The notes under the pieces are model-generated. The model searched no databases, was not told the origin of the DNA, and saw only the letters and a program-made list of their open reading frames with translations. Source: Deinococcus aetherius (GTDB lineage: Bacteria; Deinococcota; Deinococci; Deinococcales; Deinococcaceae). Taken from it: a DNA stretch of 56,913 bases. Every line of letters starts with the position of its first letter. Position 1 is the first letter of the stretch. The translations under genes and the position numbers were made by a program. The stretch covers positions 1-56,913 of the forward strand of contig NZ_AP026564.1 of the NCBI RefSeq assembly GCF_025997855.1, given 5' to 3'. Below, in pieces: positions 24,369 through 31,851 of the stretch.

Positions 24369-24809
24369 TCAGCTCGCCGCCGCCCGCTCAATCTCGTCCA
24401 GCGGCATGATCCGGTGGATCAGGGCCTGGAAGACCCAGTTGGCGCCGCGCAGGTGCGGCAGCGCGTCCAGTACCGCGCGCGCTTCCCCCTGGTTGAAGCG
24501 GAAAGGCGTGAGCGAGTCGGGCAACGCCCAGGGCCGCATCAGTTCCTCCGGGGTGTACACCCGGCTCTGCGGCAACTTCTTGGCGTTCGGGTCCTTGCCG
24601 CCGTGCGAGTTGAGGTAGGTGGCGATGAACTGATAGACCGGCAGCGCGTCCATGTAGCGCAGGGCCCGGGTTTCTTCGACTCCCTCCTCGACGAGCGCGA
24701 CCGGCAGGGCGAATACCTCGTGTAGTGGGGTGTGGTACGCCCGCGCGTACTGGGCGCTCAGGCTGCGGAGGCGCTCGACCCGTCCGCCGAGGCGGCCTCC
24801 GCTGGCGCG
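24369..24809 (-). CDS. tail assembly chaperone, frameshifted (-1) C-terminal domain
   Basis: The -1 frame relative to the gene at 24758-25435, open from the slippery site to 24369 (146 codons after the shift). It encodes RSLSAQYARAYHTPLHEVF onwards to HRIMPLDEIERAAAS. It has no good start of its own near the overlap; the internal ATG at 24653 has no ribosome site. Fusion to the upstream frame gives a product of about 355 residues, the GT-type chaperone that coats the tape measure protein during tail assembly. Confidence 0.75.
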   Translation of the reverse strand, partial: RASGGRLGGRVERLRSLSAQYARAYHTPLHEVFALPVALVEEGVEETRALRYMDALPVYQFIATYLNSHGGKDPNAKKLPQSRVYTPEELMRPWALPDSLTPFRFNQGEARAVLDALPHLRGANWVFQALIHRIMPLDEIERAAAS

Positions 24810-25435
24810 TTTGGGGCTGCCTCCTGCTGCGGGCCGTTCTGGAGGTAGCTGGTCAGCGCGGTGACGTCCGGCGTGCCCAGATTGGCGCGCAGCCAGGCCA
24901 CCTCAACGGGCTGTTCGTCCACCGCCCGGTTCGTGAGCAGCAGGGCGAGGAACGCCAGCCCGCCCTCGATAGCCTCGCGGGTGCTTTTCGCCGCACCGAT
25001 CATGGCGGCCTCGCGCTGCTCCGCAAAGGACGGGCGCAGGGGCCGGAACTCGCGGTCCTGCACAGTGAAGGTTTCTTCCTCCCACGCGCCGAGTTCGAAC
25101 GGGCCCTCGGGGCGCTGGCCGGTGCGCAGAAAGTGGAGCACCTTCGCCAGGTTCGAGGCGCCGAGGTTCATGCCGGCCCAGCCTGCGGTCACGAGGGGCT
25201 GGGGCTCGCCCTGGACGCGGCTCTGGAGCAGGTCCGCGACGATGACGAGCTGCTCGTCCAGGAACGCCACCGTCTCCTGCGGTTCGAGCGTCTCCAGGTC
25301 GTAGCGGTCCCCGACGTCCGAGAGCGACAGGTCCTCGTCCACGGTGAGCGGGCGGGTGAAGAAGACGAGCCCGGCGAGGGTGAAGGGCAGGGTCTTACGG
25401 GACTGAGTACCGAAAGCGAGCTTGCTGTGTCTCAT
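24758..25435 (-). CDS. tail assembly chaperone, short (G-type) product
   Basis: 225 residues, mostly helical, ending in an Ala/Ser/Pro linker (QQEAAPNAPAEAASADG). It lies upstream of the tape measure gene as G proteins do in lambda-like siphoviruses. Near its 3' end the message carries CCCAAAC in the correct frame for -1 slippage. The ATG overlaps the stop of the gene above (ATGA). Confidence 0.75.
   Translation of the reverse strand: MRHSKLAFGTQSRKTLPFTLAGLVFFTRPLTVDEDLSLSDVGDRYDLETLEPQETVAFLDEQLVIVADLLQSRVQGEPQPLVTAGWAGMNLGASNLAKVLHFLRTGQRPEGPFELGAWEEETFTVQDREFRPLRPSFAEQREAAMIGAAKSTREAIEGGLAFLALLLTNRAVDEQPVEVAWLRANLGTPDVTALTSYLQNGPQQEAAPNAPAEAASADGSSASAA
24809..24815 (-). promoter_or_regulatory. 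-1 ribosomal frameshift heptamer C-CCA-AAC
   Basis: On the coding strand gcC CCA AAC matches X-XXY-YYZ exactly in the zero frame (X=C, Y=A, Z=C). After slippage the next codon is CGC and the new frame stays open for 146 codons. It sits 17 codons before the zero-frame stop, the usual place in tail chaperone genes. Confidence 0.8.
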
Positions 25436-25665
25436 GTTGTGACCTCCACGGTCAGTGGGATGCGGGTGTTGATGGAAAAGGGGTCCACGTCGCGGGGGAG
25501 TCGGACGCGGACCTGGGCGCCATGCTCATTGGTGAGCGTCGCGGCGGCGGGGAGCGCGTCCAGGCGCAGGGCGAGAACGACGGCGTGCAGCTTCCCCTGC
25601 TGCACGCCGTGTTCGCTCATGACGACAACGCCGGGCGCATCCTCCCAGGCGTCGCGCCAGATCAC
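25432..25665 (-). CDS. small tail-region protein
   Basis: 77 residues from a GTG that overlaps the major tail stop as GTGA. Beta-rich (LHAVVLALRLDALPAAATLTNEHGAQVRVRLPRD). Between the tube protein and the chaperones. No family recognised; starting at the internal ATG would shorten it by 15 residues but lose the coupling. Confidence 0.5.
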   Translation of the reverse strand: MIWRDAWEDAPGVVVMSEHGVQQGKLHAVVLALRLDALPAAATLTNEHGAQVRVRLPRDVDPFSINTRIPLTVEVTT

Positions 25666-26141
25666 GCGGGCTGGTCGCCCTTGTCGGGCATTCCGTTCGA
25701 AGCGATCTTCGGGTTCTGGACCGTGACCGTGGCGCTGGAGGCCGACTTGATGACCCAGGAGTTCACGGTCATCGAACCCTTGTAGATGGCTTTGCCAGCG
25801 CCGACGCCCTCGGGCAGGAACTCGTAGGAGACGGGCGTCTTGTTGCGGGCAGCCGTCTCCATGATCACGAGGGCAGGATCGTCCTTGATCCACTGCATCT
25901 CGCTCAGTTCGAGCACGCCCGTCTCACCCACAGGGATTTCCACGTCGTCGCCGCCGGAGGCGAAGTTCGAGAAGGAGATGGTTTTGTTCTCGAAGCCAAC
26001 CGTGGTCTCGGAGGCGAGCGAGAGTTCCTTGTGGTTCGCCGAGGTGTCGGTGGTGCCGTCGGGTTTGACCAGGGCGACGCGGAAGATGGACTCGCGGCCG
26101 AGGGTGACCTTCTGCTGGAGCTGTGCGGCGGTGTACGTCAT
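25662..26141 (-). CDS. major tail (tube) protein
   Basis: 159 residues. Beta-strand-rich with VTLGRESIFRVALVKPDGTTD, IPVGETGVLELSEMQWIKDD and YKGSMTVNSWVIKSASSATVTV, the look of a siphovirus tail tube subunit. Placed directly before the chaperone genes. GGAGGG precedes the ATG. The identification rests on order and fold pattern. Confidence 0.7.
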   Translation of the reverse strand: MTYTAAQLQQKVTLGRESIFRVALVKPDGTTDTSANHKELSLASETTVGFENKTISFSNFASGGDDVEIPVGETGVLELSEMQWIKDDPALVIMETAARNKTPVSYEFLPEGVGAGKAIYKGSMTVNSWVIKSASSATVTVQNPKIASNGMPDKGDQPA

Positions 26142-26155
26142 GGTGGGGCCCTCCT

Positions 26156-26533
26156 TCAGGGCGTGATGGTGACCAGCATCTGGTCGGGGTAGCGGTCGGT
26201 GGCCTGCAACACCTGCGGGGCTGGGGTGCCCCGAAAGGCCGTGGCGAGGGCCTGCCACACCGGCGTCAGCGTCCTCCCGTCGTGGGAAACGGCGCGCACC
26301 GGGTAGTGGTCGATGGTGATGGCCCCGGCAAACGTGCTGATCACCGTGGGCTCGGGGGTGGCGGGGATCAGGATTTCCAGGCCCCGGACGGTGACGCCTT
26401 CAGGAGGGTCACCGACGTGCAGGGCTGGGGTCTCCTGCCCCCCGGGGTAGCGGTAGGTGCCGAGCACAACGTCCGCGTCCGCGAGAGCCCACTCGACTGC
26501 CTCGCGCAGCTCCGGGAGAGTGAGCTGTCTCAT
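26156..26533 (-). CDS. tail terminator-like protein
   Basis: 125 residues. Opens LTLPELREAVEWALADADVVLG and continues with beta strands (LEILIPATPEP, AITIDHYPVRAVS), in the position of the tail terminator upstream of the tube gene. ATG overlaps the preceding stop. Position-based call. Confidence 0.5.
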   Translation of the reverse strand: MRQLTLPELREAVEWALADADVVLGTYRYPGGQETPALHVGDPPEGVTVRGLEILIPATPEPTVISTFAGAITIDHYPVRAVSHDGRTLTPVWQALATAFRGTPAPQVLQATDRYPDQMLVTITP

Positions 26534-26928
26534 CCCTTCCTCCAGGCTTTGGCGAACTCCTCGGGCAGATTCAGGCTGCGGATGGCCGCGAGCGGCGCAT
26601 TCCTTGCCGGGAGGCTCCCCGCGCGCTTCCTGAACACCGCGCCGAGGAAGACGGCGGCGGCGTGGTCAGCGTCCCAGGTGAGGCGGTAGTTCAGCGTACC
26701 CATTCGGCGCGGTTCCGACTGGCTGGCGGCCAGGGTCCCCTCGTCGATGATGTTGCGCGTCAACCCCGCCAGCTCGCCGTTTCTCCGTTCGGTGACGTTC
26801 GGCCAGGTCCAGACGCGGGCGCGCAGGAGCGCCTGCGTGCGCTCCCCGACCCGGGCGGTGGTGGCCTTGAGGGCCTGGTCCGCGCGGGCGTCGAGGGTCC
26901 CGAAGTCGAGGGTGACGCGGACGGTCAT
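26530..26928 (-). CDS. head-tail joining / tail completion protein
   Basis: 132 residues. DFGTLDARADQALKATTARVGERTQALLRARV is a helix-rich start like HK97 gp10-type neck proteins; the rest includes LNYRLTWDADHAAAVFLGAVF. Coupled to both neighbours by 4-base overlaps. Function by position. Confidence 0.5.
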   Translation of the reverse strand: MTVRVTLDFGTLDARADQALKATTARVGERTQALLRARVWTWPNVTERRNGELAGLTRNIIDEGTLAASQSEPRRMGTLNYRLTWDADHAAAVFLGAVFRKRAGSLPARNAPLAAIRSLNLPEEFAKAWRKG

Positions 26929-27290
26929 CCGGCCCCTTGGTCCTCGGGCGGGGCGTACGGATGGATCTGGTGCAGCAGGGCCTCGATCTCGGCCAGCGCG
27001 CCGGCCCTGGCCCGGTCATACTCGCGCTGCTCCTTCTCGAAGGTCCCGTAGGCCCGGCGGACGGTGGCGTTGTAGCCACTGAACCCATCCAGGATGAGCA
27101 GGGCCGCGCCACGCAGGGTGACCTCATGACGCTCCTGGTGACTGACCCTGGCCGGGTCGAGGTGCACGGTGGTGTTGCGCGCCCGCCCCTGCACCACGTA
27201 GACCACAGCCTCCTGCTGGTCTGGGGTCTCCACGACGGTGACGCGCGCAAGGAGCCTGTCCAGCGCGGTCTTCTTCTGCCTGCGAGTCAC
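26925..27290 (-). CDS. structural-region protein of unknown role
   Basis: 121 residues: a basic N-terminus (TRRQKKTALDRLLARVTVVE), beta centre and a C-terminal helix (EKEQREYDRARAGALAEIEALLHQI). Stop overlaps the next ATG. Probably a neck or head-closure factor; no domain recognised. Confidence 0.45.
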   Translation of the reverse strand: MTRRQKKTALDRLLARVTVVETPDQQEAVVYVVQGRARNTTVHLDPARVSHQERHEVTLRGAALLILDGFSGYNATVRRAYGTFEKEQREYDRARAGALAEIEALLHQIHPYAPPEDQGAG

Positions 27291-27494
27291 CTATGCCTCC
27301 AGCGCCGCGCTGATCGCCGCGCGGATGCGGTAGCCCTCGACGGCCTCGGGTGGGGCGTGTTCGGGGTTGAGCACGAGGTGGGCGATGTCCCCGCCGCCCG
27401 TGTAGTCCACGGTGATCTGGGCCGCCGCGTCAAGGGTGGTGTCCTCGCGCACAAGCACGCGCTTGAGGGCCTCGGGGATGGGTGACTGGGTCAT
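27291..27494 (-). CDS. small structural-region protein
   Basis: 67 residues; ATG overlaps the upstream stop as ATGA. Sequence is acidic and mixed (VREDTTLDAAAQITVDYTGGGDIAHLVLN). It follows directly on the gene at 27491 and abuts the next one. Unknown. Confidence 0.5.
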   Translation of the reverse strand: MTQSPIPEALKRVLVREDTTLDAAAQITVDYTGGGDIAHLVLNPEHAPPEAVEGYRIRAAISAALEA

Positions 27495-28219
27495 GTGGTC
27501 CTCCAGGTGGCGAGAAACCGGGTTCCGAACTGCCGCTCCTGCGCGAGGTCCTCGTCCGGCCACGCCAGCGCGAGGGTGAGCCTGCCCCTTTGCCCGTCCA
27601 GCTCCAGCGGCGAGGACGACCCCCACCCCACGTTCGCCGGGCGTGCCTGCGGGTGCTCGACGCTGCCCCAGCGCCCGACAAGGACGAGTTCGGCCTGATC
27701 GGCGCCCACCGTCTCGCGGATGCGGGGGTCGGTGGTGGCGGTGAGGCGGACGGGCACCTCGACCGCTGCGCCGGACGCGGGCCGCTTGTTGCCGGTCTCG
27801 GGGTCGGTCACGAGACCCGGGCCGGAGAGGGTGAAGGTCAGTGTGGAGACGCGGGTGCGCCCGTGCAGGGGCGTGAGCCGCAGCAGCCAGGCCACGTCCG
27901 CACCCCCCGCGTTCTCGGGTGGACTGTCCGGGGTGAACACCTGCCCGCCCAGGGTCACCAGCGAGAAGCCCAGCGAGGAGACCGGCGCGCCGTGAAGGAG
28001 CAGGCCGAACCACGCCACCGAACGGACCTCCGGCGCCTTGGCGTCCGCCCCTCCCCTGCCCTCGTCGCTCCACGGCAGCAACAGCGCCCGCGCGGGCACG
28101 TCCGCCACACCAGGCCGCCGGATCAGTACGTCCTGCGCGTGGTCGGAGGCGAGCACCGCCTGCACGCCGGGCCGCCCGATACGCTGTACAAAGGCCTTGC
28201 TGGGAATCTGGAAGCTCAC
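27491..28219 (-). CDS. head-tail region protein, beta-rich
   Basis: 242 residues with repeated short strands (VAWLLRLTPLHGRTRVSTLTFTL; AVEVPVRLTATTD; QAELVLVGRW). No transmembrane part, no catalytic motif. Lies between the connector-like gene and small neck genes; possible head-tail adaptor or decoration protein. Confidence 0.45.
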   Translation of the reverse strand: MSFQIPSKAFVQRIGRPGVQAVLASDHAQDVLIRRPGVADVPARALLLPWSDEGRGGADAKAPEVRSVAWFGLLLHGAPVSSLGFSLVTLGGQVFTPDSPPENAGGADVAWLLRLTPLHGRTRVSTLTFTLSGPGLVTDPETGNKRPASGAAVEVPVRLTATTDPRIRETVGADQAELVLVGRWGSVEHPQARPANVGWGSSSPLELDGQRGRLTLALAWPDEDLAQERQFGTRFLATWRTT

Positions 28220-28614
28220 CAGCGCCTCCGCACCCGGGTGACGACCTCAATCTGGTCCTCACCCCCCGCACTCAGCCCGGCATCGTCGAGGTGCTGCTGC
28301 GCCTTCGTGGCGAAATCGGGCAGGCTCACCGTCTGCGCCTTGCTGAGCTTGAACTTCAGCGGGCCGAGTTCGAAGCTCTCGGCCGCCTGCTCGGCTACGG
28401 TGATCAGCCCGTTCCCGGCGAGGATGCCCAGCGCGTGGGCGCAGGCCGCGTACTTCACGTCCTGAAGCGCGCCCCCGGTCGGGCTGGCCTCCACTTTCTC
28501 GACCTGCCGGGTGGCCCAGTGGTTGCCCTGCGCCAGGGCGCCCCCCACTTCGGCGGGCAGGGTGAGGCCCACCGCGTAGGCCCGCAGCTCAGCCTCCGAG
28601 GCGTAGGCCGTCAC
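28216..28614 (-). CDS. head-tail connector-like protein (gp6-type)
   Basis: 132 residues: YASEAELRAYAVGLTLPAEVGGAL and helices through DVKYAACAHALGILAG are typical of the small helical adaptor ring under the portal. It is downstream of the capsid genes, as expected. Overlaps the next gene by four bases. Confidence 0.55.
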   Translation of the reverse strand: MTAYASEAELRAYAVGLTLPAEVGGALAQGNHWATRQVEKVEASPTGGALQDVKYAACAHALGILAGNGLITVAEQAAESFELGPLKFKLSKAQTVSLPDFATKAQQHLDDAGLSAGGEDQIEVVTRVRRRW

Positions 28615-28617
28615 GCC

Positions 28618-29430
28618 TCAGTCCGCCGTGCCGGTGGCGTTCTCGCCCTGCGTGCCCACCGTCGCCGTCGGATCGCTCGTCGGTGTGACCGGCTGCTGCT
28701 GGCTGTCGTTCAATCCCTGCTCGAACTCCAGCGGCGGCAGGTCCTGGGCGTCTGCGGCGGTGCCGGGTGTGCCGGGCTCGCCGAGAACCGGCGCCGGGGC
28801 TCCCACCGCCTCCCGGTAGGCGACGACCTCGGCCGCCTCCTGCTCCGTCATCCCAAAGGCGCGGAGCTGGTCGGCGGTGTAGAGCGCGAGCTGCTTCGGC
28901 CCCCGGATGCCCAGCTCGCCGAGACGCACCAGGTGGGGCACGTTCTCGGGGAAGGGCACGTCGAGCAGGCCGTCCTGGTACGCGACGATCACGCGGGCCC
29001 CCGGCTCGCCCACATCGGGAATGTCGGCGAGTTCGGACTCGTCGAGGCCCTCGATGCTCGCCCCGGTCGTGTACCCGGCGGCCACGAGCTCCGCCTGGAA
29101 GGGGAAGTCCGCGAGGAGCCGCACCTGGTCGTCGGCGCGCAGGGCGACCTCCCGCTCGACGGCCTTGACGACCTTGCCCGCGTCCATCTTGCTCAGGCCG
29201 GTGCGTTCGGACACCTCGGCCACAGAGGCGCCGTTCAGGTCGTCGAGCGTGGTGAGGTTCTTCTCGACCAGGATCTTGCGAATCCGGTCGGAGACGAATC
29301 TGCGCGGCAGGGCGAACCCGGCGATGGCCTCTGCCTTGGCCTGATAGACCATCGCGGTGGCGTCCTCGCCCGCCTGTTCACGGGAGAGAACCTTGTTGCG
29401 GTAGTGCCTCCGGAGAGTGCCTACCCCCAT
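28618..29430 (-). CDS. helix-hairpin-helix repeat protein in the head module
   Basis: 270 residues. Three HhH-like repeats are visible: LTTLDDLNGASVAEVSERTG, a second around SIEGLDESELADIPDVGEPG, and a third around LALYTADQLRAFGMTEQEAA. The tail is acidic and Gln/Thr-rich. HhH motifs bind DNA backbone non-specifically, so this could coat or organise packaged DNA. The ATG at 29430 is fixed by AAGGAAGG eight bases upstream. An HhH protein beside the major capsid gene is not standard. Confidence 0.65.
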   Translation of the reverse strand: MGVGTLRRHYRNKVLSREQAGEDATAMVYQAKAEAIAGFALPRRFVSDRIRKILVEKNLTTLDDLNGASVAEVSERTGLSKMDAGKVVKAVEREVALRADDQVRLLADFPFQAELVAAGYTTGASIEGLDESELADIPDVGEPGARVIVAYQDGLLDVPFPENVPHLVRLGELGIRGPKQLALYTADQLRAFGMTEQEAAEVVAYREAVGAPAPVLGEPGTPGTAADAQDLPPLEFEQGLNDSQQQPVTPTSDPTATVGTQGENATGTAD

Positions 29431-29474
29431 GTGAATCACCTTCCTTTGAAGAGAGGGCGGATCAGCAACGAGCA

Positions 29475-29496
29475 CAGGCCCAGTGGCCCGGGCCTG
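29475..29496 (-). terminator. weak hairpin after the major capsid gene
   Basis: CAGGCCC and GGGCCTG arms with an 8-base loop, four bases beyond the capsid stop. No T-run. It may cause partial termination or protect the capsid message end, a common way to raise capsid expression. Confidence 0.35.
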
Positions 29497-29499
29497 CCC

Positions 29500-30393
29500 T
29501 CACTTGCTGACGATCTTGGCGACGCCGGTGCGGGTGCTGCCGGGCATGCGCTTGTAGCGATGCGCCAGCCAGTAGATGTGCACGGCCGCCACCCGGGAGT
29601 CGGTGAGGATGTCCTTGTCGGTCTGCACCTGGAAGTCGCCGTTGTACCAGAACAGCATGCTGTTGTCGCGCGCCAGCAGCGTCTCGTACTTGCGGTCCGC
29701 CTCAGTCGCGCCCGCGATGGTGAGCTTGTCGCTCAGCGTGTACGGCACGCCCACGAAGCGGCGCGCCCCCTGGCCCTGGATGGCGTCGCTGACGAGCGGC
29801 TTGCCGTCCCCGTCCTTGAGCAGTTCGACGTCCGCGCCGACCTTGGAGTGCATCGTCATGCTGCTGACGCTCTGCCCCTCGTCGCCCCACAGGTACTTCG
29901 CCTTGACCACGCCGTCGTACCCCAGGGTGCTCTTCCCGTCGATGGGGTTGGTCACCAGGTCGAGCACCAGGTCGGTGGTGCGGGCGACGTCGATCAGGGC
30001 CTTGTCCGCGCGGCGGAACACGGCCTCGCGCAACTGGCGTGCCGCCTCCGCGTAGGGGTCGGCGTAGGAGATCGACATCTCGGCCCACTCCGTGACCTCG
30101 AAGGCCTTGCCTGAGTGGTGCACGCGGGCTTCCTCGCTGGTCATGGTGAGCTTGGCGGGGGTGAGTGCGGGCAGCGCGCCGTCGCCGCCCTCGTCGTCGG
30201 CCAGGTCTTCGAGTTCGCCGAGGTTGCCGAAGTACGGCACCTGCACGACTTCGCCCTTCTTCGTGCTGCCGAGGCTGCCGTTTACCTTGACGGCCTTGCT
30301 GCCCCACAGGGCGTTGATCCCCGCGAATTCGCCCTTGATGGCGTCTTCGAGCAGCTCGGGGATGATGATGTCCTTCTTCCGGGTTACGGGCAT
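29500..30393 (-). CDS. major capsid protein
   Basis: 297 residues. Opens with VTRKKDIIIPELLEDAIKGEF, then KGEVVQVPYFGNLGELEDL, VTEWAEMSISYADPYAEAARQLREAVFRRADKALID: the N-arm and spine-helix pattern of HK97-fold capsids of the N4-gp56/P22-like type. Follows the protease/scaffold gene, as in Mu-like head modules. GGAGG lies before the ATG. Confidence 0.8.
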   Translation of the reverse strand: MPVTRKKDIIIPELLEDAIKGEFAGINALWGSKAVKVNGSLGSTKKGEVVQVPYFGNLGELEDLADDEGGDGALPALTPAKLTMTSEEARVHHSGKAFEVTEWAEMSISYADPYAEAARQLREAVFRRADKALIDVARTTDLVLDLVTNPIDGKSTLGYDGVVKAKYLWGDEGQSVSSMTMHSKVGADVELLKDGDGKPLVSDAIQGQGARRFVGVPYTLSDKLTIAGATEADRKYETLLARDNSMLFWYNGDFQVQTDKDILTDSRVAAVHIYWLAHRYKRMPGSTRTGVAKIVSK

Positions 30394-30444
30394 GGGTGTC
30401 CTCCTGGACGTGAGAGGGCGGAGGGCCGGGGGGCGGCACGAATG

Positions 30445-30472
30445 AGCCGCCGGTCACACAGACCCGGCGGCT
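30445..30472 (-). terminator. hairpin between protease/scaffold and capsid genes
   Basis: Perfect 9-bp arms AGCCGCCGG and CCGGCGGCT, 10-base loop. No T-run. Possible attenuator or processing site that lets capsid be made in excess over protease. Confidence 0.4.
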
Positions 30473-30489
30473 GGGGTGAGTGGAGGGCT

Positions 30490-31851
30490 TCAGCCCTGGC
30501 CGCTACGCTTCAGGTGGTCGGCGCGCAGGTGGTCGTAGGTCGCCTTGTCCGTGAAGTGCAGGTTGTGCTTGTCGGCGCCGGACATTTCCGCCCAGGTCTT
30601 GCCGTTGAAGCGCAGCGGCTCAGCGGGAAGGTCGCCGCCCAGATCCATGTCGGCGGCGGGGGGCGTTACCGGGTCGGCGCTGAGCTGGGCGATCACCGGC
30701 GCGTGCTCCAGGAACGCGCTCAGCGCCTCGACGGTCTGTCCGGCCGCCCACGTCTCCAGCGCGGGCGTGAGCTTCCGATCCTGCTTGCCCTGGGTGATCA
30801 GGGCATTCAGGCGCGTGGTGCGCTGCTCGGTCTCCAGGTCGCCGATGCGGACCTGCGCCGCCGAGAGCAGGGTGGCCGCCTGGGCGTTCGCGGCGACGAC
30901 GCCCAGCGCGGCCTGCGTGTCGGTCTGGCCGGTGGCGGAGAGAAGCTGGCGCTGAAGGCTCTCGCCCTCCGCGAGGCGGATGTTGAGGGCGTGAAGGGCG
31001 TCGGCCTCGGTGGCGGTGGCCGCGAGGCCCAGGGCGGTGAGCAGGGTGCGCATGGTCTGTCCTCCTTGGACGGGGATGTACTGGCGGGCTACCTCGGTCG
31101 CGTCGCTGCCGAGGGTGACGGCCGTGCCGAGCACGGTGTAGGGCACGCTCCAGAGCCGCCCGGCGTACTCGAAGACCGCGTGGTCGTTGAACACCTCCAC
31201 GAGCCAGACGCTCTGGAACCGCTCGTCGAGGGCTTTGCAGAGCAGCCCGTACAGACGGTCCAGGCTGACGCTCGCCTGGTGGTCCGGCGTGCGGAAGTCG
31301 CGCACGTTGGCGGCCACCAGCGGCGTTTGATTGTGGGTGGCGGGCAGGTTCGTGAGGGCAACGTTCCAGATCCGGGTGATTTCTCCGGTCGTGTCCGCGT
31401 CGAGGGCCGGGCTGAAGTAGCGCCACTCCTTGTCGCGGATGGCCTGCGCGGCCGCCGGGGTCCAGGTGATGTTCGTCGCCCACAGGCCGTCCGTGCGCAA
31501 CTCCAGCCGGAACCACCCGGCCGCCTTGCCCTTGTCCGGCGCCCCGCCTTCTGCCCAGAAGGCGTGGTCGTAGTCGAAGAACAGGTCGTTGCCGTATTCC
31601 TGGGCGAAGGCCATGCACAGCTCGCCGCTGCGCCTCGTGAACTGGAACGTTCCGTACACCGTCTCCACCGGGCCGTACGCCCAGATGTGGAATTCGGTGG
31701 GCGGCTCAGAGCCGATGGGGATGTTCACGTTCAGGCGCGTGGGCCGGGCGGGGCGGCTGGGCGCGCTGAGCAGGTAGCCGGGGCTGGCGCGGGCCGAGGG
31801 GGCGGCGCTGAGCGCCAGGGCGAGGGTCGCGGTGATCAGGGACTTCTTCAT
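30490..31851 (-). CDS. Mu gpI-like prohead protease/scaffold with a signal-like N-terminus
   Basis: 453 residues. Residues about 60-160 fit the Mu I protease: FFDYDHAFWAEGG supplies the catalytic His region, then AAGWFRLELRTDGLWATNITWTPAAAQAI and WRYFSPALD. The C-terminal third is an Ala/Gln/Leu-rich helical scaffold. Oddly, the first 22 residues (MKKSLITATLALALSAAPS ending ARA) look like a signal peptide. The ATG overlaps the portal stop as ATGA, supporting this start, but a GTG 36 codons in (VNIPIGSEPP) would remove it. Confidence 0.75.
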   Translation of the reverse strand: MKKSLITATLALALSAAPSARASPGYLLSAPSRPARPTRLNVNIPIGSEPPTEFHIWAYGPVETVYGTFQFTRRSGELCMAFAQEYGNDLFFDYDHAFWAEGGAPDKGKAAGWFRLELRTDGLWATNITWTPAAAQAIRDKEWRYFSPALDADTTGEITRIWNVALTNLPATHNQTPLVAANVRDFRTPDHQASVSLDRLYGLLCKALDERFQSVWLVEVFNDHAVFEYAGRLWSVPYTVLGTAVTLGSDATEVARQYIPVQGGQTMRTLLTALGLAATATEADALHALNIRLAEGESLQRQLLSATGQTDTQAALGVVAANAQAATLLSAAQVRIGDLETEQRTTRLNALITQGKQDRKLTPALETWAAGQTVEALSAFLEHAPVIAQLSADPVTPPAADMDLGGDLPAEPLRFNGKTWAEMSGADKHNLHFTDKATYDHLRADHLKRSGQG

